Of a stretch of DNA of 64,000 nucleotides, positions 53,031 to 61,691 are shown in pieces. How positions within the stretch are numbered: the stretch's first letter is position 1; every line of letters starts with the position of its first letter. The translations under genes were made by a program, and so were the position numbers. The DNA is from Bacillota bacterium. Its GTDB lineage: Bacteria; Bacillota; Clostridia; Lachnospirales; Lachnospiraceae. The notes below the pieces were generated by a model, which saw only the letters and a list, made by a program, of their open reading frames with translations, was not told the DNA's origin and ran no database searches. The stretch spans positions 1 through 64,000 of the forward strand of contig JAEZLZ010000058.1 in NCBI GenBank assembly GCA_023415055.1, given 5' to 3'.

Positions 53031-53594
53031 TTACACTTTAAGAAGACCTCGAAAGCCTCTGGCTGCATAATAGGATTCCGCACCGTTATGATAAACGAAA
53101 ACCGTATTATAACGGCAGTCACAAAACAATGCTCCACCCAGCTTTCTAATCTGATCCGGTGTCTTCACCCAGCTTGAGGTTTTAACATCAAAGGTGCCGA
53201 ATTTTTGCAGCTCCCGGTATTGCTCCTCTGTCAAGACCTCAATTCCCAGGTCAGAAGCCATGTCAATCGCACTTGTCTTCGGTTTGTTTTCTTTTCGTGA
53301 ATCAAGTGCTTCACGGTCATAGCAAAGGCTTCTACGACCGGTAGGGCTTTCCGGAGAGCAATCATAAAAGATGTATTCTTCAGCTGAGTCATCCTGCAGG
53401 ATAATATCCGGTTCGCCGCCGGTTCGTTCCATTTCACTGAGAGACCAAAGCTTGTCTTCATTGGATAGAAGCTTTTCCTCTATCTTACTCCACTCCATTC
53501 CAATATGTCGATTCATGTTCTTCTCAAAACGCATCTTCAATGTATTGAGTATATCTTCACGTTGCTCCGATGTTAGTACTTTGTCATTTGCCAT
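53031..53594 (-). CDS. DUF4256 family protein
   Basis: This 187-residue protein matches DUF4256. The typical segments are MERTGGEPDII, FYDCSPESPTGRRSLCYD, EEQYRELQKFGTFDVKTSSW and RGFRGLLKV. No function is assigned to the family. A conserved cysteine and a C-terminal tyrosine-rich part (VYHNGAESYYAARG) suggest binding of a ligand. A good GGAGGAA site precedes the start. Monocistronic. Confidence 0.87.
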   Translation of the reverse strand: MANDKVLTSEQREDILNTLKMRFEKNMNRHIGMEWSKIEEKLLSNEDKLWSLSEMERTGGEPDIILQDDSAEEYIFYDCSPESPTGRRSLCYDREALDSRKENKPKTSAIDMASDLGIEVLTEEQYRELQKFGTFDVKTSSWVKTPDQIRKLGGALFCDCRYNTVFVYHNGAESYYAARGFRGLLKV

Positions 53595-54065
53595 ACGATA
53601 TTCCTCCTTTGATTTTCATAGTGACATTTCTTGCTTACGTCATTTTTCATACTTCAGGTTCATAAATATCGTTACCAACTTCTAAGTTTTACAAACATTT
53701 TTATTCTAGGAATGTAATCCTCTCTAGTTATTTTGTGACTATATAATTAATTCTTACTGGCATGTACATCTTCAGATTATATCATAAATCATTCATAAAG
53801 TAATACTACAATAAATTATGTGAAATTTCCATAAGCATTTTATTACTTATACTTATCCTGAAAGCCTCTCATAGATATTTCCAATGAAAAGCTCTAATAT
53901 ATTCTAAGCTTTTTATTTCATAGAAGCATCTTGCTTAGTTTCAATCCCAGACATGCGGTTGAGGTGAGTATTGTAACCTTAACAACATATCTGGGAGTGA
54001 GACGTTTGTCAAATCTGTTTAGTCCTCCGTCTAATATTCTAATATCATATGTTTATTCTTCGAAG
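53595..54065. other. Non-coding AT-rich gap
   Basis: No gene is supported. Nested inverted repeats CCCAGA / TCTGGG and GTTGAGGT / ACCTTAAC lie near 53946-53996. Otherwise nothing is recognised. Confidence 0.45.
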
Positions 54066-54314
54066 CTAGAGGCACAAAAAATATTTTCCTCTCCGTACCC
54101 GGAAAGTCGATTCAATATAATCGTCGCATTCTCGCATAGAGTAGAAGGGACCCATGATATATTGTCTGCATTCTCCTCCCAATGGAAAGATTGAATCCCC
54201 ATAAGCTACGGTGTAATAGCTGTATTGACGACCGGTATTGAGGACATCCTGTCTGCATAAATATATATTGAAAGAACTGATATCCATTCCGTATATTCTT
54301 TCATCACTTATCAA
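54066..54314 (-). CDS. Possible small protein downstream of the tandem-repeat protein
   Basis: This 82-residue frame starts with TTG 1 base after the stop codon of the upstream gene, so it could be translated by coupling. It has four cysteines and many Tyr and Arg residues. No ribosome binding site or family is seen. Confidence 0.3.
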   Translation of the reverse strand: MISDERIYGMDISSFNIYLCRQDVLNTGRQYSYYTVAYGDSIFPLGGECRQYIMGPFYSMRECDDYIESTFRVRRGKYFLCL

Positions 54315-54315
54315 T

Positions 54316-54906
54316 TTATATAATTCGAACTACAAAAGCTGTGGTCTGTGGCGGTATGCTAGGTGTTTGAAAGGTTGCATGCTCAACTCTTACCCTCTGT
54401 CCTTGTCTAATATTTCTTAAGGATATTGGATTTCCTCTCCTGTCTAAAATGGCTGTTGAATTGGTTATCACAAATCTCATTATACTTGATCTGTCATTAG
54501 CATATCCTGTATATAGAAAACCATTTCTATAATCAATGGATAATACTCTTCCTTCGGTAATATTCGATACCGGATTTCTATTGACTACATTTATTCTATA
54601 GGCTGTTGCTTGAGGTGGTATGCTAAACGTCATGGCAGTAGAAAATTCAGTATCCACTACCATTCCTTCTCTTAAATCCGTCATTCTCATATTACGACCG
54701 GTACTATCACGTATTATTGTATTATTGCTTACTACCAAGGTAACAAGTTCCATATGGACTATATTAAAATCACCCATAACACCATAGGATATGGTTACAT
54801 AGCCAGTGTTTCTATCAAAACGTACTTCTTCAATAACTGAATTTCGTGTTCTGATTCTGTCGCTGTTATCTGGACGTCCATTGCTCTGACTTGAGATATC
54901 ACCCAT
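54316..54906 (-). CDS. Two-repeat beta-rich protein of unknown function
   Basis: This 196-residue protein consists of two similar halves (about residues 25-110 and 115-196). Each has a VxSIDYRNGFLYTGY / VRFDRNTGYVTISYG strand pair, a TAILDRRGNPISL-type turn and ends with SIPPQTTAFVVR or SIPPQATAYRINVV. It resembles DUF5666-type beta domains. No signal peptide or catalytic motif is seen. It may be a spore or surface component, but that is a guess. Confidence 0.7.
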   Translation of the reverse strand: MGDISSQSNGRPDNSDRIRTRNSVIEEVRFDRNTGYVTISYGVMGDFNIVHMELVTLVVSNNTIIRDSTGRNMRMTDLREGMVVDTEFSTAMTFSIPPQATAYRINVVNRNPVSNITEGRVLSIDYRNGFLYTGYANDRSSIMRFVITNSTAILDRRGNPISLRNIRQGQRVRVEHATFQTPSIPPQTTAFVVRII

Positions 54907-55524
54907 AATATACTCCTAATATTTATTATATTATAAGTTATGAGTGTTTTTAAAAATTGTTATCATAATACTTGATTCCAGTTACATCACCAATGAATAG
55001 TTAATTTAGAGTAGGTGCCATAACAACTTGATTTATAATAAAAAACACCTTTTCTGTTCATATTTTAATACACTTTTTAAGCTTAATATTCATATTAAAT
55101 TCCACACCTTTCTTCCTAGCCGATATACTTTGAGCCGCAGGAACAAAATTACGCATATGTAAACTTACCCTTTTATACCGCTGAGCGAGATATCTTCAAT
55201 AAGTTACTAATAAGACAATATAAATAAGGATTTCCAAGTACTAGAGCATCCGATCATTCATACATTTCAGAGACTATAATACTGGAAATCCTATAGAAAA
55301 ATATTACATCTAGTGTTCATCATGTTGGTATTCAATAAATAGCGAAATGAAGTACAATAAATACTGAACTATAGTTCTGATCACCTCGTTAATCATGAAT
55401 TTCATAATTCAGAAATAATACCATTAATAATGAAATTCTTTTTAAGATCTCCTTTATACTAAACCATCTATCTTCATATAATATCTAGTTATAATCGATT
55501 TTACAACCCGTCAAAGAGGCTGAT
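54907..55524. other. Non-coding gap with 10-bp inverted repeat
   Basis: No gene is supported. AGGATTTCCA (55227-55236) and TGGAAATCCT (55283-55292) form a stem with a 46-base loop. A short sequence near 55324 (TTGGTATTCAATAAATA) reappears at 56857. Confidence 0.5.
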
Positions 55525-56709
55525 TTATGCATGGTACGCCATCTGATAGATATCTAATATCTCCTCATAACCTAGCTTTTTATATCCGTCGAGGATTCTT
55601 GTCTTGTTTCTAGAACACATAAGTGCAAGCTTTATCAGATCTTCTTCTTTGACATCAAGCTCTCTTAAGCTGGTAGGCATACCAATAGATTTGTAGTACT
55701 GCTCCTGCATATCAATGGCTCTCTCAATTGTTGTTTCTGGATGCTCAAAATCAAGATCAAGATTCCATACGTTAGTTGCATACTGTAACCATCTTGAAGT
55801 ATTGGACCTATATACATACCTAGCCCAACTGCACCACAAAGCAGCAAGACCTGCACCATGGGCTATCTCTGGATACATACCGGATACCTCGTGCTCAAAC
55901 TGGTGAACAGTTAATTGGAAGCTTCTCCCACATTGGGTTAGTCCGTTATGCGCAAGAGAAGATGCCCACATCATGTTAGCTCTGGCTGCATAATTTTTGG
56001 GATCCTTCAGGCAATCAGTTCCAGCCTTCATAACACTTTTGATTACTGCTTCTGCTACAGCGTCAGTTAAGTAAGTATCCTCTCCTGGACAGAAATAACG
56101 TTCAATCGTATGCATAGCAATATCTACTGCACCGCATGCTGTCTGATAAGCATTTACTGTATAGGTCAACTCAGGATTCTCGATTGCAAAATCCATTCTG
56201 TTGCATGTACATCCATAGCCTCTCTTTTCTCCGGTTTCTGAATTTGTGATAACACAAGAATTGGACATTTCAGAGCCAGCTGCAGATAAAGTCAGAATTG
56301 CTCCTTTCTTGAGCGTCTTCGATGGTACACATTTCCCCAAATTATAATCCCATACATCAACATCGGGGTTAGCCACACCATTTGCAATAGCTTTAGAAGA
56401 ATCAAGAACAGAGCCGCCACCCACTGCTAAGATAAAGTCAACGCCCTCCTTCAAGCAAAGAGCGATGCCTTCTCTTACAAGGGAAAGCTCAGGATTAGCC
56501 ACAACTCCTCCAAGCTCTATATAGTTGATTTTCTCATCATCCAGACACTTTTTCACACGTTCTAATAGACCACTTGCTTTTGCGGACTGTCCACCATAGT
56601 GAATGAGCACTTTCGATGTATGAAACTCGGCAACAAGCTTGCCAACCTTTAATTCCTCATCTTTTCCGAAGTATACTTTTGTAGGCGTTTCATATATAAA
56701 ATTATTCAT
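55525..56709 (-). CDS. bdhA: Iron-containing alcohol dehydrogenase (butanol dehydrogenase type)
   Basis: This 394-residue group III alcohol dehydrogenase uses NAD(P)H to reduce aldehydes. The dinucleotide loop is AVGGGSVLDSSKAI near residue 95. Iron ligands are seen in CGAVDIAMHTIE (Asp and His), the HQFEHE block and AHGAGLA. It should make alcohols in fermentation. ADP-binding NPDVDVWDY is also present. It is monocistronic with long intergenic flanks. Confidence 0.94.
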   Translation of the reverse strand: MNNFIYETPTKVYFGKDEELKVGKLVAEFHTSKVLIHYGGQSAKASGLLERVKKCLDDEKINYIELGGVVANPELSLVREGIALCLKEGVDFILAVGGGSVLDSSKAIANGVANPDVDVWDYNLGKCVPSKTLKKGAILTLSAAGSEMSNSCVITNSETGEKRGYGCTCNRMDFAIENPELTYTVNAYQTACGAVDIAMHTIERYFCPGEDTYLTDAVAEAVIKSVMKAGTDCLKDPKNYAARANMMWASSLAHNGLTQCGRSFQLTVHQFEHEVSGMYPEIAHGAGLAALWCSWARYVYRSNTSRWLQYATNVWNLDLDFEHPETTIERAIDMQEQYYKSIGMPTSLRELDVKEEDLIKLALMCSRNKTRILDGYKKLGYEEILDIYQMAYHA

Positions 56710-57107
56710 AATTGCTTACCTTCCTTTCATTTGTAGCATCTCCACAAATACATAAAGTTGCATTACCAGATTCAATTATAACATCCTTTTACTCTTATCT
56801 CTACCAAACTTATGGCTTTATTTCATTCTTCAATTGGATAAAAGCCTTAAGTGTGTTGGCGTTCAATAAATATTGATATGATTTTTTTCCTTTGCCTTCC
56901 TTAAACCATTAGCAATTGTCTCTTTCATTAATTTATCTTCTTCTTGGTATAAAAATCCCCCTCAAATCACTTGCACAAAATGATATGTACCCCCTTTTGC
57001 TGGTTTTTGTCCAGTAAAGGGGATACATATCGAAATTGCATTCGATCATGGGGGGAGTTATACATTATAGTACTTATATCATCATTTATTATAGTTAATA
57101 TCATTAT
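56710..57107. other. Non-coding gap with long palindrome
   Basis: The gap between the alcohol dehydrogenase start and the rlmD stop has no gene. The main element is the hairpin at 56982-57031 listed separately. Confidence 0.5.
56982..57031. repeat. 50-base palindrome
   Basis: GATATGTA-CCCCC...CTGG pairs with CCAG...GGGG-ATACATATC around a 7-base T-rich loop. It is downstream of rlmD on the minus strand, 77 bases beyond the stop, and could act as a terminator or be the tip of a palindromic element. Confidence 0.6.
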
Positions 57108-58487
57108 TTATTGAATTTTAACAACAACCCTAGTCATCAATACCACCGTCTCCACATGTGTTGAATGTCCAAACTGGTCCACCGCCCTTACTCTTGTAAG
57201 CTGATAATCCTTCTCACACAGGTACTTCAAATCTCTTGCCAGCGTAGCAGGATCACAAGAGACATAGACCACCCGCTTCGGTGCCATGGCTAAGATAGTG
57301 TCTAACAGGCTCTGGTCACAACCCTTTCTTGGAGGATCCACGACGATCACATCAGCATAGATCTTGTCCTCCTTATATTTTGCAGGAAGCACCTCCTCTG
57401 CCGCTCCGACAAAGAACTGCGTATTCGTTATTCCATTGATCTGCGCATTCTTATTCGCATCCTCAATTGCTTGAGGTACAATCTCAACTCCGTATACCTT
57501 CTTCGCCTTCTGAGCCAGGAACAGAGATATGGTTCCGATTCCACAGTAGATATCCCAGACGGTCTCTTCACCATGAAGCTCGGCATAGTTAAGCGCAAGG
57601 TCATACAGCTTCTTTGTCTGAACCGGATTCACCTGGTAGAAGGATAAGGGGCTGATCTGATACTTGATATCCCCGATATAATCCGTGATATAAGGTTCTC
57701 CCCAGAGAGGAATTATCTCATTGCCAAGGATTACATTCGTCTTCTCTTTATTCACATTCAGACAGATACTCTTCATTCCCTTTATCTTTATTAAGTCCTC
57801 AATCAGCGCCGCCTTGTGGGGCAGTTCCCTGCCATTGATTACGAGACATACCATGATCTCGCCGGTGCAAAAGCCTACTCTGGTCAAGATATGACGCAGC
57901 AGGCCCTTATGCTGCTCCTCCTGATAGGGCTCCAGTTTGTATTTCTCAAGGAAGGCTCTCACTATAGCGATAATCACTTCATTTACCTTTGCACCGATGT
58001 AGCAATGGGAGGTATCAATAATTGCATGGGTACGTTCTGCATAGTAGCCGATGGCGATGCTGCCGTCCTTATTCCTGCCCACCGGATACTGAGATTTATT
58101 GCGATAATAATACGGCTCCTCCATCCCGCAGATCGGTTCCATCGGTATCTCTGAAAAACCGCCGATACGTTGCAGGCAATTACGCACCTTGTCTTCCTTA
58201 TATCTAAGCTGCCTTTCATAATCCACATGCATCAGCTGGCAGCCTCCGCAGCGTGCTGCTATCTCGCATCTGGGCTCTACACGATAGTTGGAGGGGATGA
58301 TAAGCTTCACCAGCCTGGCATAACCGTAGGTCTTGCCTGTCTTCATTACCTGGACCAGTGCGCGATCACCCATAACGGTATCCTTCACAAACAGGGTATA
58401 TCCTTCATATCTTCCGATTCCTTCCCCCTCGGAACCAATATCCTCAATCTCAATTTCCACTTGATCATTCTTTTTCAATGCAGCCAT
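57108..58487 (-). CDS. rlmD: 23S rRNA uracil-C5 methyltransferase (RlmD/RumA type)
   Basis: This 459-residue SAM-dependent tRNA/rRNA uracil-5 methyltransferase has an N-terminal TRAM RNA-binding domain (about residues 5-60). Iron-sulfur cysteines are in CEIAARCGGC. Motif I is VWDIYCGIGTISLF, DPPRKGC follows, and the catalytic cysteine is in VYVSCDPATLARDL. Bacterial RlmD or RlmCD acts on U1939 and sometimes U747. ATG 58487 follows AAGGGTGGAG; a GTG three codons earlier is less likely. A 14-bp palindrome lies just upstream. Confidence 0.93.
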   Translation of the reverse strand: MAALKKNDQVEIEIEDIGSEGEGIGRYEGYTLFVKDTVMGDRALVQVMKTGKTYGYARLVKLIIPSNYRVEPRCEIAARCGGCQLMHVDYERQLRYKEDKVRNCLQRIGGFSEIPMEPICGMEEPYYYRNKSQYPVGRNKDGSIAIGYYAERTHAIIDTSHCYIGAKVNEVIIAIVRAFLEKYKLEPYQEEQHKGLLRHILTRVGFCTGEIMVCLVINGRELPHKAALIEDLIKIKGMKSICLNVNKEKTNVILGNEIIPLWGEPYITDYIGDIKYQISPLSFYQVNPVQTKKLYDLALNYAELHGEETVWDIYCGIGTISLFLAQKAKKVYGVEIVPQAIEDANKNAQINGITNTQFFVGAAEEVLPAKYKEDKIYADVIVVDPPRKGCDQSLLDTILAMAPKRVVYVSCDPATLARDLKYLCEKDYQLTRVRAVDQFGHSTHVETVVLMTRVVVKIQ

Positions 58488-58511
58488 ACACTCCACCCTT
58501 CTATCTCTGAA

Positions 58512-58557
58512 TGAGGATTGTCATATTTGCTTCTTAAGCACATTATGACAATCCTCA
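58512..58557. promoter_or_regulatory. Perfect 14-bp inverted repeat upstream of rlmD
   Basis: TGAGGATTGTCATA (58512-58525) is mirrored at 58544-58557 with an 18-base loop. It lies 24 bases before the rlmD start. It may be an operator or a 5' leader hairpin; without a T run it is not a typical terminator. Confidence 0.6.
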
Positions 58558-58744
58558 CCGTATTTATCTTATTCTATTTTTCGCTTCTGCTTCATATGAT
58601 ATCCACCTGGCTGAGTCAGATTTGTGATTTCTTACCTGGCTTATATCCTACACCTTGCTTCATATATCTTACCTGCTATACCTTGCTAACTATACTCAGC
58701 TTGTTATAGCCGTTTACTAATCCCTGCTATCTCTTCTCTGCTTC

Positions 58745-59698
58745 TTATTCCTTGCTCTTCGTACTACGCATGATGTTGGATTCAAATAATCTCTGATAAC
58801 CCAGCCATTCCGTCTTCGGATCGCTGGAGGTTAACATCTCCGTTACCGTCTGCATCTTTGCATCAGTATTATCCGCAAAATGCAGAGCCATTGCCTCCGC
58901 TGTAGCCGGCTTCTTCGGTGAACCGTATTCCAGCTCCCCGTGATGCGCCAAGATGCAATGTATTAACTCATTGGTAAGTTTTAAAGGGAACTTCGGCATT
59001 TTTTTGATGTGGCTGCTAACCGTATTCGCACCGATAAAGATATGTCCGAGCAACTGACCGTCGTCGGTATAATCATTTTCCGGGAAGGTGGAAAGCTCCT
59101 CCATCTTACCGATATCATGAAACAGAGCTGCGGTAATCAGCAGATCCCTATTTAGGACCGGATAGCTGGTGGTATAATAATTACAGAGCTTCACGACACT
59201 CAGCGTATGTTCCAGCAGACCGCCTACAAAACTGTGATGAACGCTTTTTGCTGCCGAATGGCCTTTAAATTTCTTAACAAATTCAGAATTATGAATGAAA
59301 AAGTCCTCTGCCAGTGCTTTTAGATTAGCATCCTTAATACTACCGACAAAATCCTTGATCTCACGATACATGGTCTCCACATCTTTCGTGGTAACCGGGA
59401 AATAATCTTCCGGATAGTACTCCCCTTCTCTTCCTTTATAGATCCTGCTGATATTGAGCTGGAGTGCGTCCTGAAAGCTGGTCACTCTTGCATCAATATG
59501 TACGAAATCCATGGCATCATATTGCTCTATCTCATTGCTGAAGTCCCAGATCTTAGCGTCGATTGTTCCGGTCTTATCCTGCAGAATCAAGGATACATAG
59601 CTTTTGCCGCTTTTTCCGGTTAAGGTTTGCTTGGACTTGCATAAATATATCTCATTTTTAATAAAATCGTTCTCTCTTAATTCCTGTATAAATTTCAT
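58745..59698 (-). CDS. yhaM: YhaM-type 3'-5' exoribonuclease
   Basis: This 317-residue protein has an OB-fold nucleic-acid domain (about residues 10-95) and an HD phosphohydrolase domain with the HDIGK motif near residue 200. The layout is that of YhaM/CBF1, a 3'-5' exoribonuclease of Firmicutes that trims RNA ends. ATG 59698 is chosen because AAAGG lies 8 bases before it; the longer frame back to 59779 lacks a site. It is about 250 bases upstream of rlmD. Confidence 0.9.
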   Translation of the reverse strand: MKFIQELRENDFIKNEIYLCKSKQTLTGKSGKSYVSLILQDKTGTIDAKIWDFSNEIEQYDAMDFVHIDARVTSFQDALQLNISRIYKGREGEYYPEDYFPVTTKDVETMYREIKDFVGSIKDANLKALAEDFFIHNSEFVKKFKGHSAAKSVHHSFVGGLLEHTLSVVKLCNYYTTSYPVLNRDLLITAALFHDIGKMEELSTFPENDYTDDGQLLGHIFIGANTVSSHIKKMPKFPLKLTNELIHCILAHHGELEYGSPKKPATAEAMALHFADNTDAKMQTVTEMLTSSDPKTEWLGYQRLFESNIMRSTKSKE

Positions 59699-59900
59699 CG
59701 TATTTACCTTTCTATTGATTATACTAATCATTGATGCTATTAGCCTATTATACCCCACCCCGCAGGATATATAAAGCATTAAATTATTTTACCAATACTA
59801 TGGATTTATACACTGTGATATACAAATTACATAGTAAGAATGAACTCATATACTAAAACCCGGCCATGGATTGGTCCAGCTTCGCTGGACACACACCAAA

Positions 59901-59931
59901 CCAAAAAGGCTTTCGCACGCTGCGAAAGCCT
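59901..59931 (-). terminator. Terminator of the HtrA-like gene
   Basis: AGGCTTTCGCA / TGCGAAAGCCT with a 3-base loop and TTTTTGG on the minus strand lies 8 bases after the stop. Confidence 0.9.
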
Positions 59932-59938
59932 CTATTAA

Positions 59939-61279
59939 CTATTGTTCTTTAGCTACCAATGTAACTTTTATATCTATTTCCTTCTGTGTACTGCCGCTAG
60001 TTCGAAGCAGCTTCACCTGAATCTCTTCGTCCGGCATGAACTGGCTGATGGAGGTATAAAAGTTATTCGTATTGATAATCACATTGTCATTGACCTGGAG
60101 TAAGATATCTCCGGTTTGAATACCTGCTAAAAAGGCTGGAGAATCATCGATTACTTCATTCACATAGATGCCGTTTGAAACTTTGTACTCCTCTTTTGCA
60201 GCGTCAGGCATATCCAGCGTTTTAACTCCGAAATAGATCCGTGGCTCTGTATTCGCCATATCTCCCAGGATGGACTTCAGTTTACTGATCCCGATCGCCG
60301 TGCTGATTCCCTTATTCTTATCATCCTTGAGGGTTCTGGTGATAATACCGATTACCTCACCCTTCATATTAACGATGATACCGTCACTATTCTCATTATC
60401 TGTTATATCCAAATTGAATAAATCAAGTTTATTATCCGTGATATAGGCGTAACTGTTTCTGCTGGAGATAATACCCTCCTCCATGGATTCTGTATGTCCA
60501 TTAGGATTTCCTAGGGCCAGAATCGGACTTCCTACCATCGCCGTATAGGATTCTCCGAGGGTTGCTACCTGCAGACTTCCTAAATAGATTGTGGGAATGC
60601 TTTCCAGTGGAACTGCTAACATTGCCAGATTGATTTCACTCTCATAATCCTGGACGACCGCATCCACCGAAAAGTTGTCTGAAAATTTGACCTTAATGGC
60701 ATCTGCATCCTTGATACGATCCAAACTGACTAATATCAATAGATTCACATTATTATTATAAAATACAAGACCCGAGGTCTCATTTACGAGTTCAACATTG
60801 GTTCCAAACCAGACGTCTGTCTCATCGGTAATACTTACTACGGTAACGATCGATTTCTGAACTATCAGCGACATCTTACGTATACCATCATAAATACTGT
60901 TGTAATCTTCTATATCAGCCGCAATCGGCTGTTCGATAATAACCGGTGCCGGATCCTTTTCTTCCTCGCCTTTTGTCTCATCATCTTCTTCAAGGATGTG
61001 TGTTTCATCATCCTTAGGCTGGGTTAGTGCCTCAGTTACGGTATCCTCCGGATACTGCGTAGGAAATGCCGTCGGCGTCTTCGTTGGTGTTTCCTTATGT
61101 AGAAAGTCATAGAGTCTGGGTTCAGTCATAACAAAGGTAACTGCGGCAACAAGACCGAAGATAATTGCAAGGCATAAGGTCATTAAAAAGGGCTGAACTT
61201 TCTTTCTGAATTTTTTACGCTTTTTCTCAATAACATGTTCCTTGATAAATTCAAAATCTTTTTTGTCGTTCTCAGACAT
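59939..61279 (-). CDS. HtrA-like PDZ pseudoprotease
   Basis: This 446-residue protein has a cytosolic basic N-terminus, one membrane helix at about residues 31-51, a Thr/Pro/Glu-rich linker to residue 120, an S1C trypsin-fold domain (about 135-340) and a C-terminal PDZ domain (about 350-440). The catalytic histidine position holds aspartate (ILVSLDRI, D187), the aspartate position holds asparagine (INLAML, N217), and the serine block reads ENSDG instead of GNSGG (S298 kept). Proteolysis is therefore unlikely; a binding or scaffold role is suggested. It is divergent from mutS2. Confidence 0.88.
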   Translation of the reverse strand: MSENDKKDFEFIKEHVIEKKRKKFRKKVQPFLMTLCLAIIFGLVAAVTFVMTEPRLYDFLHKETPTKTPTAFPTQYPEDTVTEALTQPKDDETHILEEDDETKGEEEKDPAPVIIEQPIAADIEDYNSIYDGIRKMSLIVQKSIVTVVSITDETDVWFGTNVELVNETSGLVFYNNNVNLLILVSLDRIKDADAIKVKFSDNFSVDAVVQDYESEINLAMLAVPLESIPTIYLGSLQVATLGESYTAMVGSPILALGNPNGHTESMEEGIISSRNSYAYITDNKLDLFNLDITDNENSDGIIVNMKGEVIGIITRTLKDDKNKGISTAIGISKLKSILGDMANTEPRIYFGVKTLDMPDAAKEEYKVSNGIYVNEVIDDSPAFLAGIQTGDILLQVNDNVIINTNNFYTSISQFMPDEEIQVKLLRTSGSTQKEIDIKVTLVAKEQ

Positions 61280-61691
61280 CCTTATTCTCCTTCAAGAGAC
61301 AAATTACAATTAGGATTCTAGTAATACTTATGTCCTATTTTATCAGTGACATATGAACATAATATGAATTATTTGTAAACAAACACTTCTATTGTATTGA
61401 CAAATGTCGCCATTATTTTTACTTCCTTCTACCTAACATCTGTACCGGGAAATATGCTAATATTGACATAATATTATACTTGTGTTGGAAAATCAAGACA
61501 TAGAAACAACAAAAAAAGATACAACGAATTGTATCTTATCTTTGGCATTGCTCTATTTTGTTTTTCTTACTGCTAAAAGTCAATTTATTGTTTTATTTTT
61601 TTACAACATAAGGTAAAATAGATATAGTATCTTCCACTATCAACTAAAATGACTATAATCATGTCTGCATATAGAAAGGCTTAAGAATATT
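61280..61691. other. Divergent intergenic region between the HtrA-like gene and mutS2
   Basis: This 412-base AT-rich region has promoters for both sides somewhere, but no confident boxes were assigned. A minus-strand terminator sits inside it at 61510-61537. Confidence 0.5.
61510..61537 (-). terminator. Orphan minus-strand terminator
   Basis: A perfect 9-bp stem AAGATACAA / TTGTATCTT with loop CGAA is followed on the minus strand by TTTTTTGTTG. No minus-strand gene is known upstream of it, only the mutS2 start region. Confidence 0.6.

Noticed and set aside
53938..53958. GTTTCAATCCCAGACATG resembles the start of a type I CRISPR repeat.
   Set aside because: Only one copy exists, with no spacers of even length and no cas genes in the window.
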